Assembly (NCBI GenBank): GCA_905234985.1
Contig: CAJOJQ010000043.1
Span: 1 to 54,757 of the forward strand
Direction of reading: 5' to 3'
Origin: an uncultured Christensenellaceae bacterium
GTDB taxonomy: Bacteria > Bacillota > Clostridia > Christensenellales > Aristaeellaceae
Length of the DNA: 54,757 nt
Shown here: positions 41,461 to 49,930 of the stretch, piece by piece
Numbering within the stretch: position 1 is the stretch's first letter
How the letters are laid out: every line of letters begins with the position of its first letter
Program-made: the position numbers and the translations under genes
Notes under the pieces: generated by a model
The model's database searches: none
What the model saw: only the letters and a program-made list of their open reading frames with translations
Told to the model about the DNA's origin: nothing

Positions 41461-41489
41461 ATTTTACACTTTTGTAACGATTATGTCAA
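41461..41489 (-). promoter_or_regulatory. rny promoter
   Basis: Minus strand TTGACA (41489-41484), 17-nt spacer, TAAAAT (41466-41461). Leader 41454 to 41141. The leader holds no ORF I would support. Confidence 0.75.
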
Positions 41490-41548
41490 GGGAATCGGGA
41501 GGCAAAAAACGATTGTTTTCTTACAAAAAAATGACAAAAAAAATGACC

Positions 41549-41776
41549 CTGGGGCCTCCGCGGCCCCAGACCTCGCGCCAGAGGGGTTCCCCCTCTGGAC
41601 GCCAACAGGCGAATTGGCTTCGTTGAAAAAGCCAAGCAGCATCCGCCTGTCGCTGCAAGATACGAAAGATAGAGGGCTTCTGGCCCATAGAAAGCCAGGA
41701 AAATCCCCTGGGGCAAGCTCGCTTTCCCCAAGGGATTATTCCTTGGCTTTCTCCGGATGCAAAGCATCCAAGAACG
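41549..41776. repeat. Structured cassette B, copy B1
   Basis: Starts with CTGGGGCC-TCCGC-GGCCCCAG, then CCAGAGGGG/CCCCTCTGG, a linker ending GATACGAAAG, GGGCTTCTGGCCC, a long stem GAAAGCCAGGAA.../...TTCCTTGGCTTTC with tip GCTC GC, and GGATGC-AAA-GCATCC. It ends where the DHH gene stops, lacking the closing arm GGGCCAGAAG seen in B2 and B3. It may act as the DHH gene's terminator region. Confidence 0.65.
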
Positions 41777-42709
41777 TCAGGCGTTCAGCGCCGCCACGAT
41801 GTTGGGCAGCTCCTGATCCACCTTGTCGTTATCCAGCTGGCAGGTACCGGCGTTGTGGTGGCCGCCGCCGCCGTATTTCAGGCACAGCTCGCCGATATCG
41901 GCCTGGGAGGCCTTGTTGACGATGGATTTGCCGATCATGACGGCGGTGTTCTGCTTCTGGAAGCCCCAGGCCACATGAATGGAAATCTGGGCTTCGGGAT
42001 AGAGGGCGTAGATCATGAAGCGGTTGCCCGCGTGGATGATTTCTTCATTGCGCAGGTCCAGCACCACCACCTTGCCTTCCAGCTTCGCCAGGCGCTTGAG
42101 CTGCTCTTTGAACAGCTCGGACTGCTGGAAGTACAGGTCCACGCGCTCCTTCACGTCGGGCAGCTCCAAAATTTCTTCGATGGTATGATTCATGCAGTAG
42201 CCGATCAGTTCCATCATGAGATCATAGTTGGAAATGCGGAAATTGCGGAAGCGGCCCAGGCCCGTGCGGGGGTCCATCAGGTAATGGAGCAGCACCCAGC
42301 CCTTGGGATTCAGAATTTCTTCCAAAGTAAAGTCGGCGCTGTCGCCCTTGTCCACGGCGGCCATGAGTTCGTCGCTGATATGGGGGAAGGTGGCCTTGCC
42401 GCCGTAATAATCGTACACCACGCGCGCGGCGCTGCGGGCGTTGGGGTCGATGATCAGCTTGCCGCCGGTCTCCTGGGCTTTCAGGCGGTCCACTTCGGAT
42501 TCGTGATGGTCAAAGGCCAGGTCCACCCGGGGATCGTAGGGCAGGTTGGTGGTGATATCGTTCTTGGACAGCTCGATTTTGCCGTCCTGCACATCCTTGG
42601 GATGTACGAACTTGATCTGGTCGATCAAGCCCATCTCCCGCATCATCATGGCGCAAGCCAGACCGTCAAAATCGCTGCGGGTCACAAGCCTTTTTTTCTG
42701 TCCTTCCAT
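41777..42709 (-). CDS. DHH/DHHA1 family phosphoesterase
   Basis: 310 residues. N-terminal DHH domain with RSDFDGLACA and VDLAFDHHESEVDR (the Asp-His-His motif at about 78-80), and a C-terminal DHHA1 domain with LKYGGGGHHNAGTCQL. The family covers oligoribonucleases, PAP and cyclic-dinucleotide phosphodiesterases (NrnA, GdpP-type), all Mn-dependent. No PAS/GGDEF sensor is attached. Lying between GGDEF/EAL genes and RNase Y, it could degrade pGpG or short RNAs; this is inference. ATG 42709 follows GGAGG; upstream frame is open but lacks a start site. Confidence 0.88.
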   Translation of the reverse strand: MEGQKKRLVTRSDFDGLACAMMMREMGLIDQIKFVHPKDVQDGKIELSKNDITTNLPYDPRVDLAFDHHESEVDRLKAQETGGKLIIDPNARSAARVVYDYYGGKATFPHISDELMAAVDKGDSADFTLEEILNPKGWVLLHYLMDPRTGLGRFRNFRISNYDLMMELIGYCMNHTIEEILELPDVKERVDLYFQQSELFKEQLKRLAKLEGKVVVLDLRNEEIIHAGNRFMIYALYPEAQISIHVAWGFQKQNTAVMIGKSIVNKASQADIGELCLKYGGGGHHNAGTCQLDNDKVDQELPNIVAALNA

Positions 42710-42764
42710 GTGTACATACCTCCTGAACGTCAAATTCCGGCGAACGGAATGATTTTCCGCGTAT

Positions 42765-42793
42765 ATTATACCAGCGAAACGAAGGCCGGTCAA
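42765..42793 (-). promoter_or_regulatory. Promoter of the DHH gene
   Basis: Minus strand TTGACC (42793-42788), 17-nt spacer, TATAAT (42770-42765). Confidence 0.75.
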
Positions 42794-42857
42794 GGCTGCG
42801 CGGCCCTTTTTGCGGGGTTTACGCATGAATTACAAATTGGGATTTGTCGAGGTTACG

Positions 42858-43352
42858 CTGGGCGCTCCGCGCGCCCAGTTCCGCAGGCTCAAAAGTCGCA
42901 ACTCCCCTTCATGGGGAGATTGCTCCTTTTCGCCTGATCTCACCGCCGATGAGATTCCCGCCACAGGCGGTCATCGGCGGTTCGTCCTGCGCCAGGGGCG
43001 TGACGCCCCTGGACCCCCATTTGGCGAAGCAGCTTGCAAGGATATATCGAACAAGCGCCGCCTGCGGCGCTGGGGTTTACGAAAGTTTGAAGCTTCAGGC
43101 CCAAGAAAGCCGGGAAAATCCCAGGGAAAAAGCTCGCTTTTTCCTCGGGATTATTCCCTAGCTTTCCCCGGATGCTTCGCATCCGGGTTGGCCGCCAAAG
43201 GCGGCCGGGCCAGAAGCACAAGGCCGTCAAGTTTTGCTATCCTCTTCAATGCAACAGCGGGAACCAAGCCGTCTCAACCCATCAAGTAATTTCCGCAAGA
43301 GTGGGTCCAGGGAGGTCACCTCCCTGGTGGGGCGCGGGGCAAAGCCCCGCAG
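42858..43352. repeat. Structured cassette B, copy B2, containing an A element
   Basis: Starts with CTGGGCGC-TCCGC-GCGCCCAG (42858-42877), is interrupted by element A3 (42879-42987), and goes on with CCAGGGGCG/CGCCCCTGG (42992-43012). Then GGCCCAAGAAAGCCGGGAA, a long stem with tip GCTCGC, CCGGATGCTTCGCATCCGG, GGCCGCC-AAA-GGCGGCC, GGGCCAGAAGCAC and GTCAAGTTTT to about 43235. A tail CCAGGGAGGTCACCTCCCTGG plus GCGGGGC-AAA-GCCCCGC runs to 43352. Most of the 889-bp gap between DHH and EAL genes is this. Confidence 0.65.
42879..43012 (-). ncRNA. Structured element A, copy A3
   Basis: Nearly identical to A1 (16893-17030) over the conserved 109 bp: GGACGAACC, GCCGATGA/TCATCGGC stem, GGTGAGATCAGGCGAAA, CTCCCC-ATGAA-GGGGAG, TTGAGCCTGCGG. 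Its first hairpin is replaced by the CCAGGGGCG hairpin of cassette B. It sits exactly between the first and second B hairpins. Confidence 0.7.
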
Positions 43353-43488
43353 GTTCCTTCCCCTACAAATATCAATTTCTCATTCATGCGTGAGCCGTGG
43401 GGCAGAACGCCCCCAATGTCGCTTGGTCATGAAATACCTGACAGATCATCTTTTTTTGAACTTTTTCTTTTCAAGTCCCGCAAAATCG

Positions 43489-43517
43489 TGGAAATACGGC
43501 GCGGGATATGTTATAAT
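43489..43517 (+). promoter_or_regulatory. Promoter of the EAL-GGDEF pair
   Basis: Extended -10 TGTTATAAT (43509-43517) with a weak -35 TGGAAA (43489-43494), 17-nt spacer. Confidence 0.55.
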
Positions 43518-43598
43518 GAACGAAACGCGCCTGAAAAGCGCGGTTTTACCCATCAATAATGAAAGATACGACGCTTTGACCATGAGGAGTGCTGATTC

Positions 43599-45500
43599 AT
43601 GATCCGCCAAATCAGCTTCGCCGGTTATTCCCCCATCGGAGACCTGACGGCTGTGTCCATCTGCGTGGTGATGACCTGCCTGATTTATTTCTCCTACACG
43701 CAAAAAACCCACAGCTTCCGCGTGTTCATTTCCCTGATCGCGCTGATCGCGGCGGCGGCCATCACCAACGTGATCACCTACACTGTGGCGGTAAACGGCG
43801 GGCACATGAAGCTGGCCAACGGGCTGCGATGCGTGTTCCACGCGCTGCTGTACATGGTGTTCGTGCATTACGTGATCTACATCATTTCCGTCACGCGGGT
43901 GGAAAGGCCGGAGAAGGGCGTTTATATCGCGGCGGCCTTAGGGATGTTCGCTCTGCTGACGGTGCTGGAGGTGTATTTCGTTTCTCAGGACGGCGGGCTG
44001 TTCATCGGCGCGGACGGCACGGTGATCTATCGGGGCAGGAGCATTTTCCTGTACGGGTATTTGGGCTTTGTGGCCCTGAATATCCTGTTGCTGATCCGGG
44101 TGCGCAACCGGCTGTTCCGGCGCGTGATGTTAGGCTTTTACAGCTCCATGGCGGTTTCCTTTGTGATACTTGCGCTGCAGCTGCTGAGCAGGCAGAATTC
44201 CTATACGGCGGTCACCTTCCTGTACCCGGTAATCGCCATGTTTTACGTGATGCATTCCACTCCCTACGACGCCATGCTTGGCGCCATCGACAGCAGCGCC
44301 CTGGGCAATCTGGTGCACTATGCCTATGAGCGGAAAAAGGATTTCGTGTTCATGAGCCTGTACCTGCACCAGTTCAACGAGGAAGGAAAAGCCTTCCCCG
44401 AAGAAGTGCAGGCCACGATCCGGCGCTTCTCCAGCGACTTTTTCAGGGGCGCGGTACTGTTTCAGGTGGATAACGGCCATGAAATGCTTTTGATTCCCGT
44501 GAGCCGCAATCCGGATTACGAAGACCGCATCCGCAGCATCCTGCACGCCTTCCAGCACGAATACGCCAAATTCCATTATGATTATAAAATCGTGATCGGG
44601 GAATCGGTGGAGGAAATCAGCCGGAAAAACGAATACGTCAGCTTCGTGCGCCACGTGCACCGCCGCATGGCGGAAAACAGCGCGTACCGGGTGACGGCCA
44701 AGGACGTGGAGCGGTTCAATTCCTATGAAATTCTGGTGAAAGAGCTGGAAAGCATCCACAACACCGCCGATTTGGACGATCCCCGCGTGCTGGTGTATTT
44801 CCAGCCGGTGCTGAACATCAAAACCCGCAAGTACGATTCCGCCGAAGCCCTCATGCGTCTGCGCATGCCCGACGGCACCTTGGAATACCCGGATCGGTTC
44901 ATTCCTCTGGCGGAGGAAAACGGGTTCATCCACACCATGACAGAAATCATCCTGCATAAAACCTGCCTGACCGTCAAAAAACTGCTGGCGGCGGGCTGCC
45001 GCTTCGCGCGGGTGTCGGTGAACGTATCCGCCCTGGAATTGAAGGACGACCGCTTCTGTCAGGATATTATTCAGATCATCGCCCAGTGCGGCGTGCCGGA
45101 TGATATGATCGCCATCGAGCTGACCGAGTCCCGCAGCGACGACGATTTCCTATTGATGAAAAACAAGATTTCTGAGCTGCGGGAGCAGGGCATCAAAATT
45201 TATCTGGACGATTTCGGCACGGGCTATTCCAATATGGAGCGCATCATGGCCTTGCCCTTCGACATCATCAAGTTCGACCGCTCCCTGGTGCAGGCCAGCG
45301 GAAGCAGCGAACGCAGCGAAAAGCTGGTGGAGGGGCTGGCGGGCATGTTCTCCGAATTGCAGTATTCCGTGCTGTACGAGGGCGTGGAAAGCGAATCGGA
45401 CGAAAAGCTGTGCAGCGAAATGTACGCCTCCTACCTGCAGGGCTACCGGTATTCCCGGCCGATCCCGGCGGAGAAACTGTCCGAATACTTTGAAAAATGA
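43599..45500 (+). CDS. Membrane c-di-GMP phosphodiesterase (EAL)
   Basis: 633 residues. Seven membrane helices in the first 225 residues, a middle region at about 235-370 like a degenerate GGDEF fold without the motif, and an EAL domain at about 395-630. Catalytic signs are all present: SAEALMRLR, VSVNVSALEL, AIELTESRSD, YLDDFGTGYSN, IIKFDRS and YEGVESE. It should cut c-di-GMP to pGpG. ATG follows GAGG. The stop overlaps the in-frame ATG of the following GGDEF gene, so synthesis and breakdown are coupled. Confidence 0.92.
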   Translation: MIRQISFAGYSPIGDLTAVSICVVMTCLIYFSYTQKTHSFRVFISLIALIAAAAITNVITYTVAVNGGHMKLANGLRCVFHALLYMVFVHYVIYIISVTRVERPEKGVYIAAALGMFALLTVLEVYFVSQDGGLFIGADGTVIYRGRSIFLYGYLGFVALNILLLIRVRNRLFRRVMLGFYSSMAVSFVILALQLLSRQNSYTAVTFLYPVIAMFYVMHSTPYDAMLGAIDSSALGNLVHYAYERKKDFVFMSLYLHQFNEEGKAFPEEVQATIRRFSSDFFRGAVLFQVDNGHEMLLIPVSRNPDYEDRIRSILHAFQHEYAKFHYDYKIVIGESVEEISRKNEYVSFVRHVHRRMAENSAYRVTAKDVERFNSYEILVKELESIHNTADLDDPRVLVYFQPVLNIKTRKYDSAEALMRLRMPDGTLEYPDRFIPLAEENGFIHTMTEIILHKTCLTVKKLLAAGCRFARVSVNVSALELKDDRFCQDIIQIIAQCGVPDDMIAIELTESRSDDDFLLMKNKISELREQGIKIYLDDFGTGYSNMERIMALPFDIIKFDRSLVQASGSSERSEKLVEGLAGMFSELQYSVLYEGVESESDEKLCSEMYASYLQGYRYSRPIPAEKLSEYFEK

Positions 45501-45538
45501 TTCCCTGCCGGAAGCGGCGCGAAAGAGGGTTGGGTCGA

Positions 45539-46903
45539 TTGAAGATCATGAAAACGAATGAAGGCGGAAAGGGCGTATCGGTGCACGCGCTGGTGCTGCC
45601 CCTGGTGATCGTGCTGGCGGTGCTGCACGTGGCGGTCATCTGGCTGTTTTTTTCCATCAGCACCCAAAGCAACCGCCTGTCCACCATTATGCGGAACGCC
45701 GGAACCTACACCCAGGACGCCACCTCCCTGCTGGCAGGCTCCAGCACGCTGTCAGAAACGGCCAGCAGCTTTGTGCTGCTGCCCATCCTGGAAAACGGGG
45801 AAGTGAACGTGGGCCCCTTAAACGCCTACGCCCAGGAGCTGACGATGGATCGCCGGGGCGATCAGGTAATGGCCCGGTTCCGGGAATACGATGTGAGCGC
45901 GGAAGCGGAGGCCCTGCTTGCCCAGGCGGCGGACAGCGCCAACCAGCTTTGGGAGGTCCAGCTTCACGCCCTGGCTCTGGTCAACGCCGTATATCCCATC
46001 CCCCAAACCCCGGTGCTGGCGAACATTCCCCTGCCGGCGCTGACGGCGGAGGAAGCGGCCATGCCGGACGGGCAAAAGCTTTCCATCGCCCGGGGACTGT
46101 TGATAGGAACGGAATACGGGCAGAAAAAAAATGTCGTTTCTCAGAGCGTGAGCGGCTGCGTGGCCCTGATCCAGCAGCGATCCGCCCAGGAATCCGCCCG
46201 GACGGCCCAGCATGTGGGCGTGCTGCGGGCCATGATGTGGGTGGCCACCCTGTCCACCATGGCGATCCTGATCTGCGCCTTCATCATCATGTCTTTTAAG
46301 ATCATTCGGCCTCTGGGGCGGTTTGAAAAGCTGATTCCCCTGGACGAATCCCTGGACGAAAAGCGGGGCTTTAGGGAAGTGCGGCTGGTGGCGCGGGCCT
46401 ACAACGGCGTGCTCAAACGCCGGAACGACCTGGATCAGATCCTGCGTTCCGCCGCCGAGACCGACGCCCTGACCAACCTGCCCAACCGCTACCGCTTCGA
46501 GCAGTACGTGATGGAATCCCAGGAACGCGGCCGCTCCATGGCCGTGATGCTGTTCGACGTGAACTTCTTAAAGCGCACCAACGATACCGAGGGCCATTTG
46601 GCGGGGGACGAGCTGATCCGCCACGCGGCGGCCTGCATTTCCGCCTGTTTCGGGGAAAACTGCTTCCGCTTCGGCGGGGACGAATTTGCCGCCATCGTGA
46701 CGGACTGCACCCGCGATACCATCCGCGGCATGATCCGCCGGTTTGAGGAAATGGAAAAAAAGGAAGGCGTGAGCATTTCCCTGGGCTACGCCTATACCGA
46801 CGACATCGGCAAAACCACTGTGAAAGCCCTGCTGGACGAGGCGGACAAGTATATGTACGCACAGAAGAAGATCGTACACAGCAAAGCTGAAAATGGAGAG
46901 TGA
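45539..46903 (+). CDS. Membrane diguanylate cyclase with periplasmic-type sensor
   Basis: 454 residues. Membrane helix at about 18-40 (LVLPLVIVLAVLHVAVIWLFF), an extracellular helical sensor of about 190 residues, a second helix (MWVATLSTMAILICAFIIMSF) and a GGDEF domain in the last 165 residues with DALTNLPNRY, VMLFDVNFLKRTND and FRFGGDEFAAI. No RxxD inhibitory site. Active motif, so it probably makes c-di-GMP on an outside signal. Start uncertain: TTG 45539 follows GAGGG by 9 nt; ATG 45548 or the overlapping ATG 45497 are options. Confidence 0.9.
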   Translation: MKIMKTNEGGKGVSVHALVLPLVIVLAVLHVAVIWLFFSISTQSNRLSTIMRNAGTYTQDATSLLAGSSTLSETASSFVLLPILENGEVNVGPLNAYAQELTMDRRGDQVMARFREYDVSAEAEALLAQAADSANQLWEVQLHALALVNAVYPIPQTPVLANIPLPALTAEEAAMPDGQKLSIARGLLIGTEYGQKKNVVSQSVSGCVALIQQRSAQESARTAQHVGVLRAMMWVATLSTMAILICAFIIMSFKIIRPLGRFEKLIPLDESLDEKRGFREVRLVARAYNGVLKRRNDLDQILRSAAETDALTNLPNRYRFEQYVMESQERGRSMAVMLFDVNFLKRTNDTEGHLAGDELIRHAAACISACFGENCFRFGGDEFAAIVTDCTRDTIRGMIRRFEEMEKKEGVSISLGYAYTDDIGKTTVKALLDEADKYMYAQKKIVHSKAENGE

Positions 46904-46917
46904 AGAGCGGAGGACGG

Positions 46918-47028
46918 AGAGTTAAGAGTTGAGAGTTGAGAGTTGAGATAATGATAGCTGACAATTTTCGGAACTCGATGATATCCACTATATAAATCTC
47001 AACTCTCAACTCCCAACTCTCAACTCTT
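46918..47028. repeat. Inverted repeat with 7-bp tandem arms, copy H2b
   Basis: Left arm 46918-46949 (four GAGTTGA-type units, the first GAGTTAA) and right arm 46996-47028 (inverse) around a 46-nt spacer that ends CTATATAA. Same family as 16065-16158. Further G/A-rich degenerate units extend the left side to about 46895. It follows the GGDEF gene. Confidence 0.85.
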
Positions 47029-47123
47029 TATTATTTTCTTTCCCACGCAGACAGGACAATGTGTTTTCGCGCCGAATAGGAAGATGGTAACTTTCGGAAA
47101 CAAAGGACAGGAGGAGTTTTTCC

Positions 47124-49520
47124 ATGCAGTACGGTTATTTCGACAACGCCCGCCGGGAATATGTGATCACCGACCCCCGCACGCCCATGCCCTGGGCCAA
47201 CTATCTGGGTTCGCCGGAATACGGCGCCATCGTCACCCAGAACGCCGGCGGTTACAGCTTCGTCAAGTCCGGCGCGGCGGGCCGCATCCTGCGCTATATG
47301 TTCAACCAGTTTGACGAGCCGGGCCGCTATATCTACCTGCGGGACGAAGAAACCGGCGATTTCTGGTCCGCCTCCTGGCGGCCCGTGGAAAAACCCCTGA
47401 AAGAATATGAAACCGTCACCCGCCACGGCACCAGCTACACCCAGATCGAATCCGCCTACGACGGCATCGAAACCAAGGCCCTGTACTACGTGCCCATGGA
47501 CGCCACCCACGAGGTTTGGCGGCTTTCTGTGACCAACACCGGCGACGCGCCCCGGAAGCTCGGCGTGTTCGGCTACTGTGAATTTACCACCGACAGCTTT
47601 TACACCCAGGACTTGGTGAACATGCAGTACACCCAGTTCATCACCGTCACCGAGTTCCACGAAAACCACATTTTGCAGCGCATCAACCAGTTCTGCAATG
47701 TAAACGAAAACGGCGAGAACGGCCGGGAGCGCTTCTTCGGCCTGGCGGGCGCGGACGTGGTCAGCTACACCGGACGCCGCGACCGGTTCCTGGGCGTACA
47801 CCGCTTTAACGCTCCCAAGGGCGTGACCGACGGCAAGTTGGATAACAGCCTGAACTTCAACGGCAATCCCTGCGGCGCGCTGCATACGATTCTCGAATTG
47901 CAGCCCGGCGAAACCAAAACAATCGCCTTCCTCCTGGGCCAGAAGGGCGAGCAGGAAGCCAAGGCCCTCCTCCGCCGCTACCGGGACACTGCCTACACCG
48001 TGGACGCGGAATGGCGCACCCTGATCGACTACTGGCACGGCAAGCTGAACAACCTGAACATTCACACCCCGGACGACAACCTGAACACCATGGTGAACAC
48101 CTGGAACGCCTTCCAGTGCTTCACCACCTTCGTCTGGAGCCGCGCCGCCAGCCTGATCTACTGCGGCGAGCGCAACGGCTACGGCTACCGCGACACCGTG
48201 CAGGACATCCAGGGCATCATCCATTTGGACCCGCCCATGGCCAAAGACCGCATCCGCTTCATGCTCTCCGCCCAGGTACACCACGGCGCGGGCCTGCCCC
48301 TGGTCAAGTATTCCCACAATCCCGGCCATGAGGACACCCCGGAGCAGGACAGCTACGTGAAGGAAACCGGCCATCCCGCCTACCGCGCCGACGACGCCAT
48401 GTGGCTGTTCCCCACCGTGTACAAGTACATCGCCGAAACCGGCGACAAGGATTTCCTCAACGAAGTGATCCCCTTCGCGGACTACGACGAAGGCACCGTC
48501 ATCGAGCATTTGAAGCGCGCCATCGACTTTACCATGCACCACTTGGGCGCCCACGGCATGCCCGCCGGCCTCCACGCCGACTGGAACGACTGCCTGAAAT
48601 TGGGCGCGCAGGGTGAAAGCAGCTTCGTGGCCTTCCAGTTCTATCTGGCCCTGCGGCAATTGGACGAGCTGCTGCCCGACACAGAAGAAAACAAGGCGTA
48701 CAGCGCCTGGCTCAAGGAAACCGCCGAAAAGCAGCTGTCCCTCATCAACCAGTATTTCTGGGAGGACGACCGTTTCCGCCGCGGCTATACCCAGGACGGC
48801 GCCGTCATCGGCAGCAAGCATGATCCCGAAGCCGCCATGTGGCTCAATCCCCAGTCCTGGTGCGTCATTTCCGGCGGCGCCACCAAGGAACAGGCCGAAA
48901 AGAGCATGGAAACCGTGTATCAGCAGCTCAACACCCCCAACGGCATCGAGCTGATGACCCCCTGCTACAAAAAGCACGCTTTTGACGGCGCGGCCATGCT
49001 GCTCTTTAACCCCACCACCAAGGAAAACGGCGGCATCTTCTGCCAGGCTCAGGGCTGGGCCATCCTGGCCGAAGCGCTCTTAGGCCACGGCGGCCGCGCT
49101 TTCCAGTACTTCAAGGAATCCTGCCCCGCCGCCTACAACGACCGGGCCGAGATCCGCGAGGTGGAACCCTACGTCCATTCCCAGTTCATTGAGGGCCACG
49201 AAACGCCCCAGCCGGGCCGCGCCCACGTGCATTGGCTCACCGGCACCGCCTCCACCGTCATGGTGGGCATGGTGGAAGGCATCTTGGGCCTCCGCCCCAC
49301 CCCCGACGGCCTCCGCGTCTGCCCCGCCATCCCCGCCGAATGGAACGGCTTCACCATGGAAAAGACCTTCCGCGGCAAGCGCCTCCATATCACCGTGGAT
49401 AACGCCGCCCACCACGAAAGCGGCGTGCAGAAGCTGCTGGTCAACGGTCTGGAAGTGAAATCGGAAGTCCTTTCCGACGACATGCTCCACGACGGCGACC
49501 AAATTACGGTTGTGATGTAA
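47124..49520 (+). CDS. GH94 family glycoside phosphorylase
   Basis: 798 residues, usual for cellobiose or chitobiose phosphorylases. It cuts a beta-linked disaccharide with phosphate, giving a sugar-1-phosphate. Motifs: YGYRDTVQDIQGI near 350, the catalytic-region LHADWNDCLKLG near 485, NPQSWCVISG near 580 and GGIFCQAQGWAI near 640. The Asp in ADWNDC is the general acid. Substrate (cellobiose, cellodextrin or chitobiose) cannot be fixed from sequence alone. GGAGGAG precedes the ATG. No signal peptide, so cytoplasmic. Confidence 0.88.
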   Translation: MQYGYFDNARREYVITDPRTPMPWANYLGSPEYGAIVTQNAGGYSFVKSGAAGRILRYMFNQFDEPGRYIYLRDEETGDFWSASWRPVEKPLKEYETVTRHGTSYTQIESAYDGIETKALYYVPMDATHEVWRLSVTNTGDAPRKLGVFGYCEFTTDSFYTQDLVNMQYTQFITVTEFHENHILQRINQFCNVNENGENGRERFFGLAGADVVSYTGRRDRFLGVHRFNAPKGVTDGKLDNSLNFNGNPCGALHTILELQPGETKTIAFLLGQKGEQEAKALLRRYRDTAYTVDAEWRTLIDYWHGKLNNLNIHTPDDNLNTMVNTWNAFQCFTTFVWSRAASLIYCGERNGYGYRDTVQDIQGIIHLDPPMAKDRIRFMLSAQVHHGAGLPLVKYSHNPGHEDTPEQDSYVKETGHPAYRADDAMWLFPTVYKYIAETGDKDFLNEVIPFADYDEGTVIEHLKRAIDFTMHHLGAHGMPAGLHADWNDCLKLGAQGESSFVAFQFYLALRQLDELLPDTEENKAYSAWLKETAEKQLSLINQYFWEDDRFRRGYTQDGAVIGSKHDPEAAMWLNPQSWCVISGGATKEQAEKSMETVYQQLNTPNGIELMTPCYKKHAFDGAAMLLFNPTTKENGGIFCQAQGWAILAEALLGHGGRAFQYFKESCPAAYNDRAEIREVEPYVHSQFIEGHETPQPGRAHVHWLTGTASTVMVGMVEGILGLRPTPDGLRVCPAIPAEWNGFTMEKTFRGKRLHITVDNAAHHESGVQKLLVNGLEVKSEVLSDDMLHDGDQITVVM

Positions 49521-49535
49521 TCAGCAAAGGGGACC

Positions 49536-49928
49536 CTGGGCGCTCCGCGCGCCCAGACCCGCGCCAGGGACGTGACGCCCCTGGACCCCCATTAGGCGAA
49601 AAACCTTGCATGGAAAAGCAGACGACTTCCGCCTGTGGCTGGGGGATACGAAAGAATGAGGGCTTCTGGCCCAAGAAAGCCGAAAAAAATTACCCGGAGG
49701 GAAAGCGAGCTTTCCTCCCGGGGATTTTTTTCGGCTTTCCCCGGATGCTTTGCATCCGGGATGGCGGCTTTCAGCCGCCGGGCCAGAAGCACAATAGCGT
49801 CAAGTTTTTCCGTTTTCTCCAAGCAGAGGCGGGAAACTGTCTGGTTTCCGCGTTATACAGCATCCGCAGATGAGGGTCCAGGGGCATCATACCCCTGGTC
49901 GGGGGCCTGGGGGCGGAGAACCCCCAGA
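49536..49928. repeat. Structured cassette B, copy B3
   Basis: CTGGGCGC-TCCGC-GCGCCCAG (49536-49556), then directly (no A element) CCAGGGACG/CGCCCCTGG, GGATACGAAAG, GGGCTTCTGGCCC, a long stem GAAAGCCGAAAAAAAT/ATTTTTTTCGGCTTTC with inner CCCGG/CCGGG and GGAAAGC-GA-GCTTTCC, CCGGATGC-TTT-GCATCCGG, GGCGGCTTTCAGCCGCC, GGGCCAGAAGCAC and GTCAAGTTTTT. Tail hairpins CCAGGGGCATCATACCCCTGG and CTGGGGG...CCCCCAG end 2 nt before the stop of the convergent reductase gene. No gene is seen in it. Confidence 0.7.
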
Positions 49929-49930
49929 TG

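Noticed and set aside
48501..49000. Alternative frames inside the GH94 gene
   Set aside because: The GC-rich third codon position opens several frames; only the main frame has GH94 motifs.
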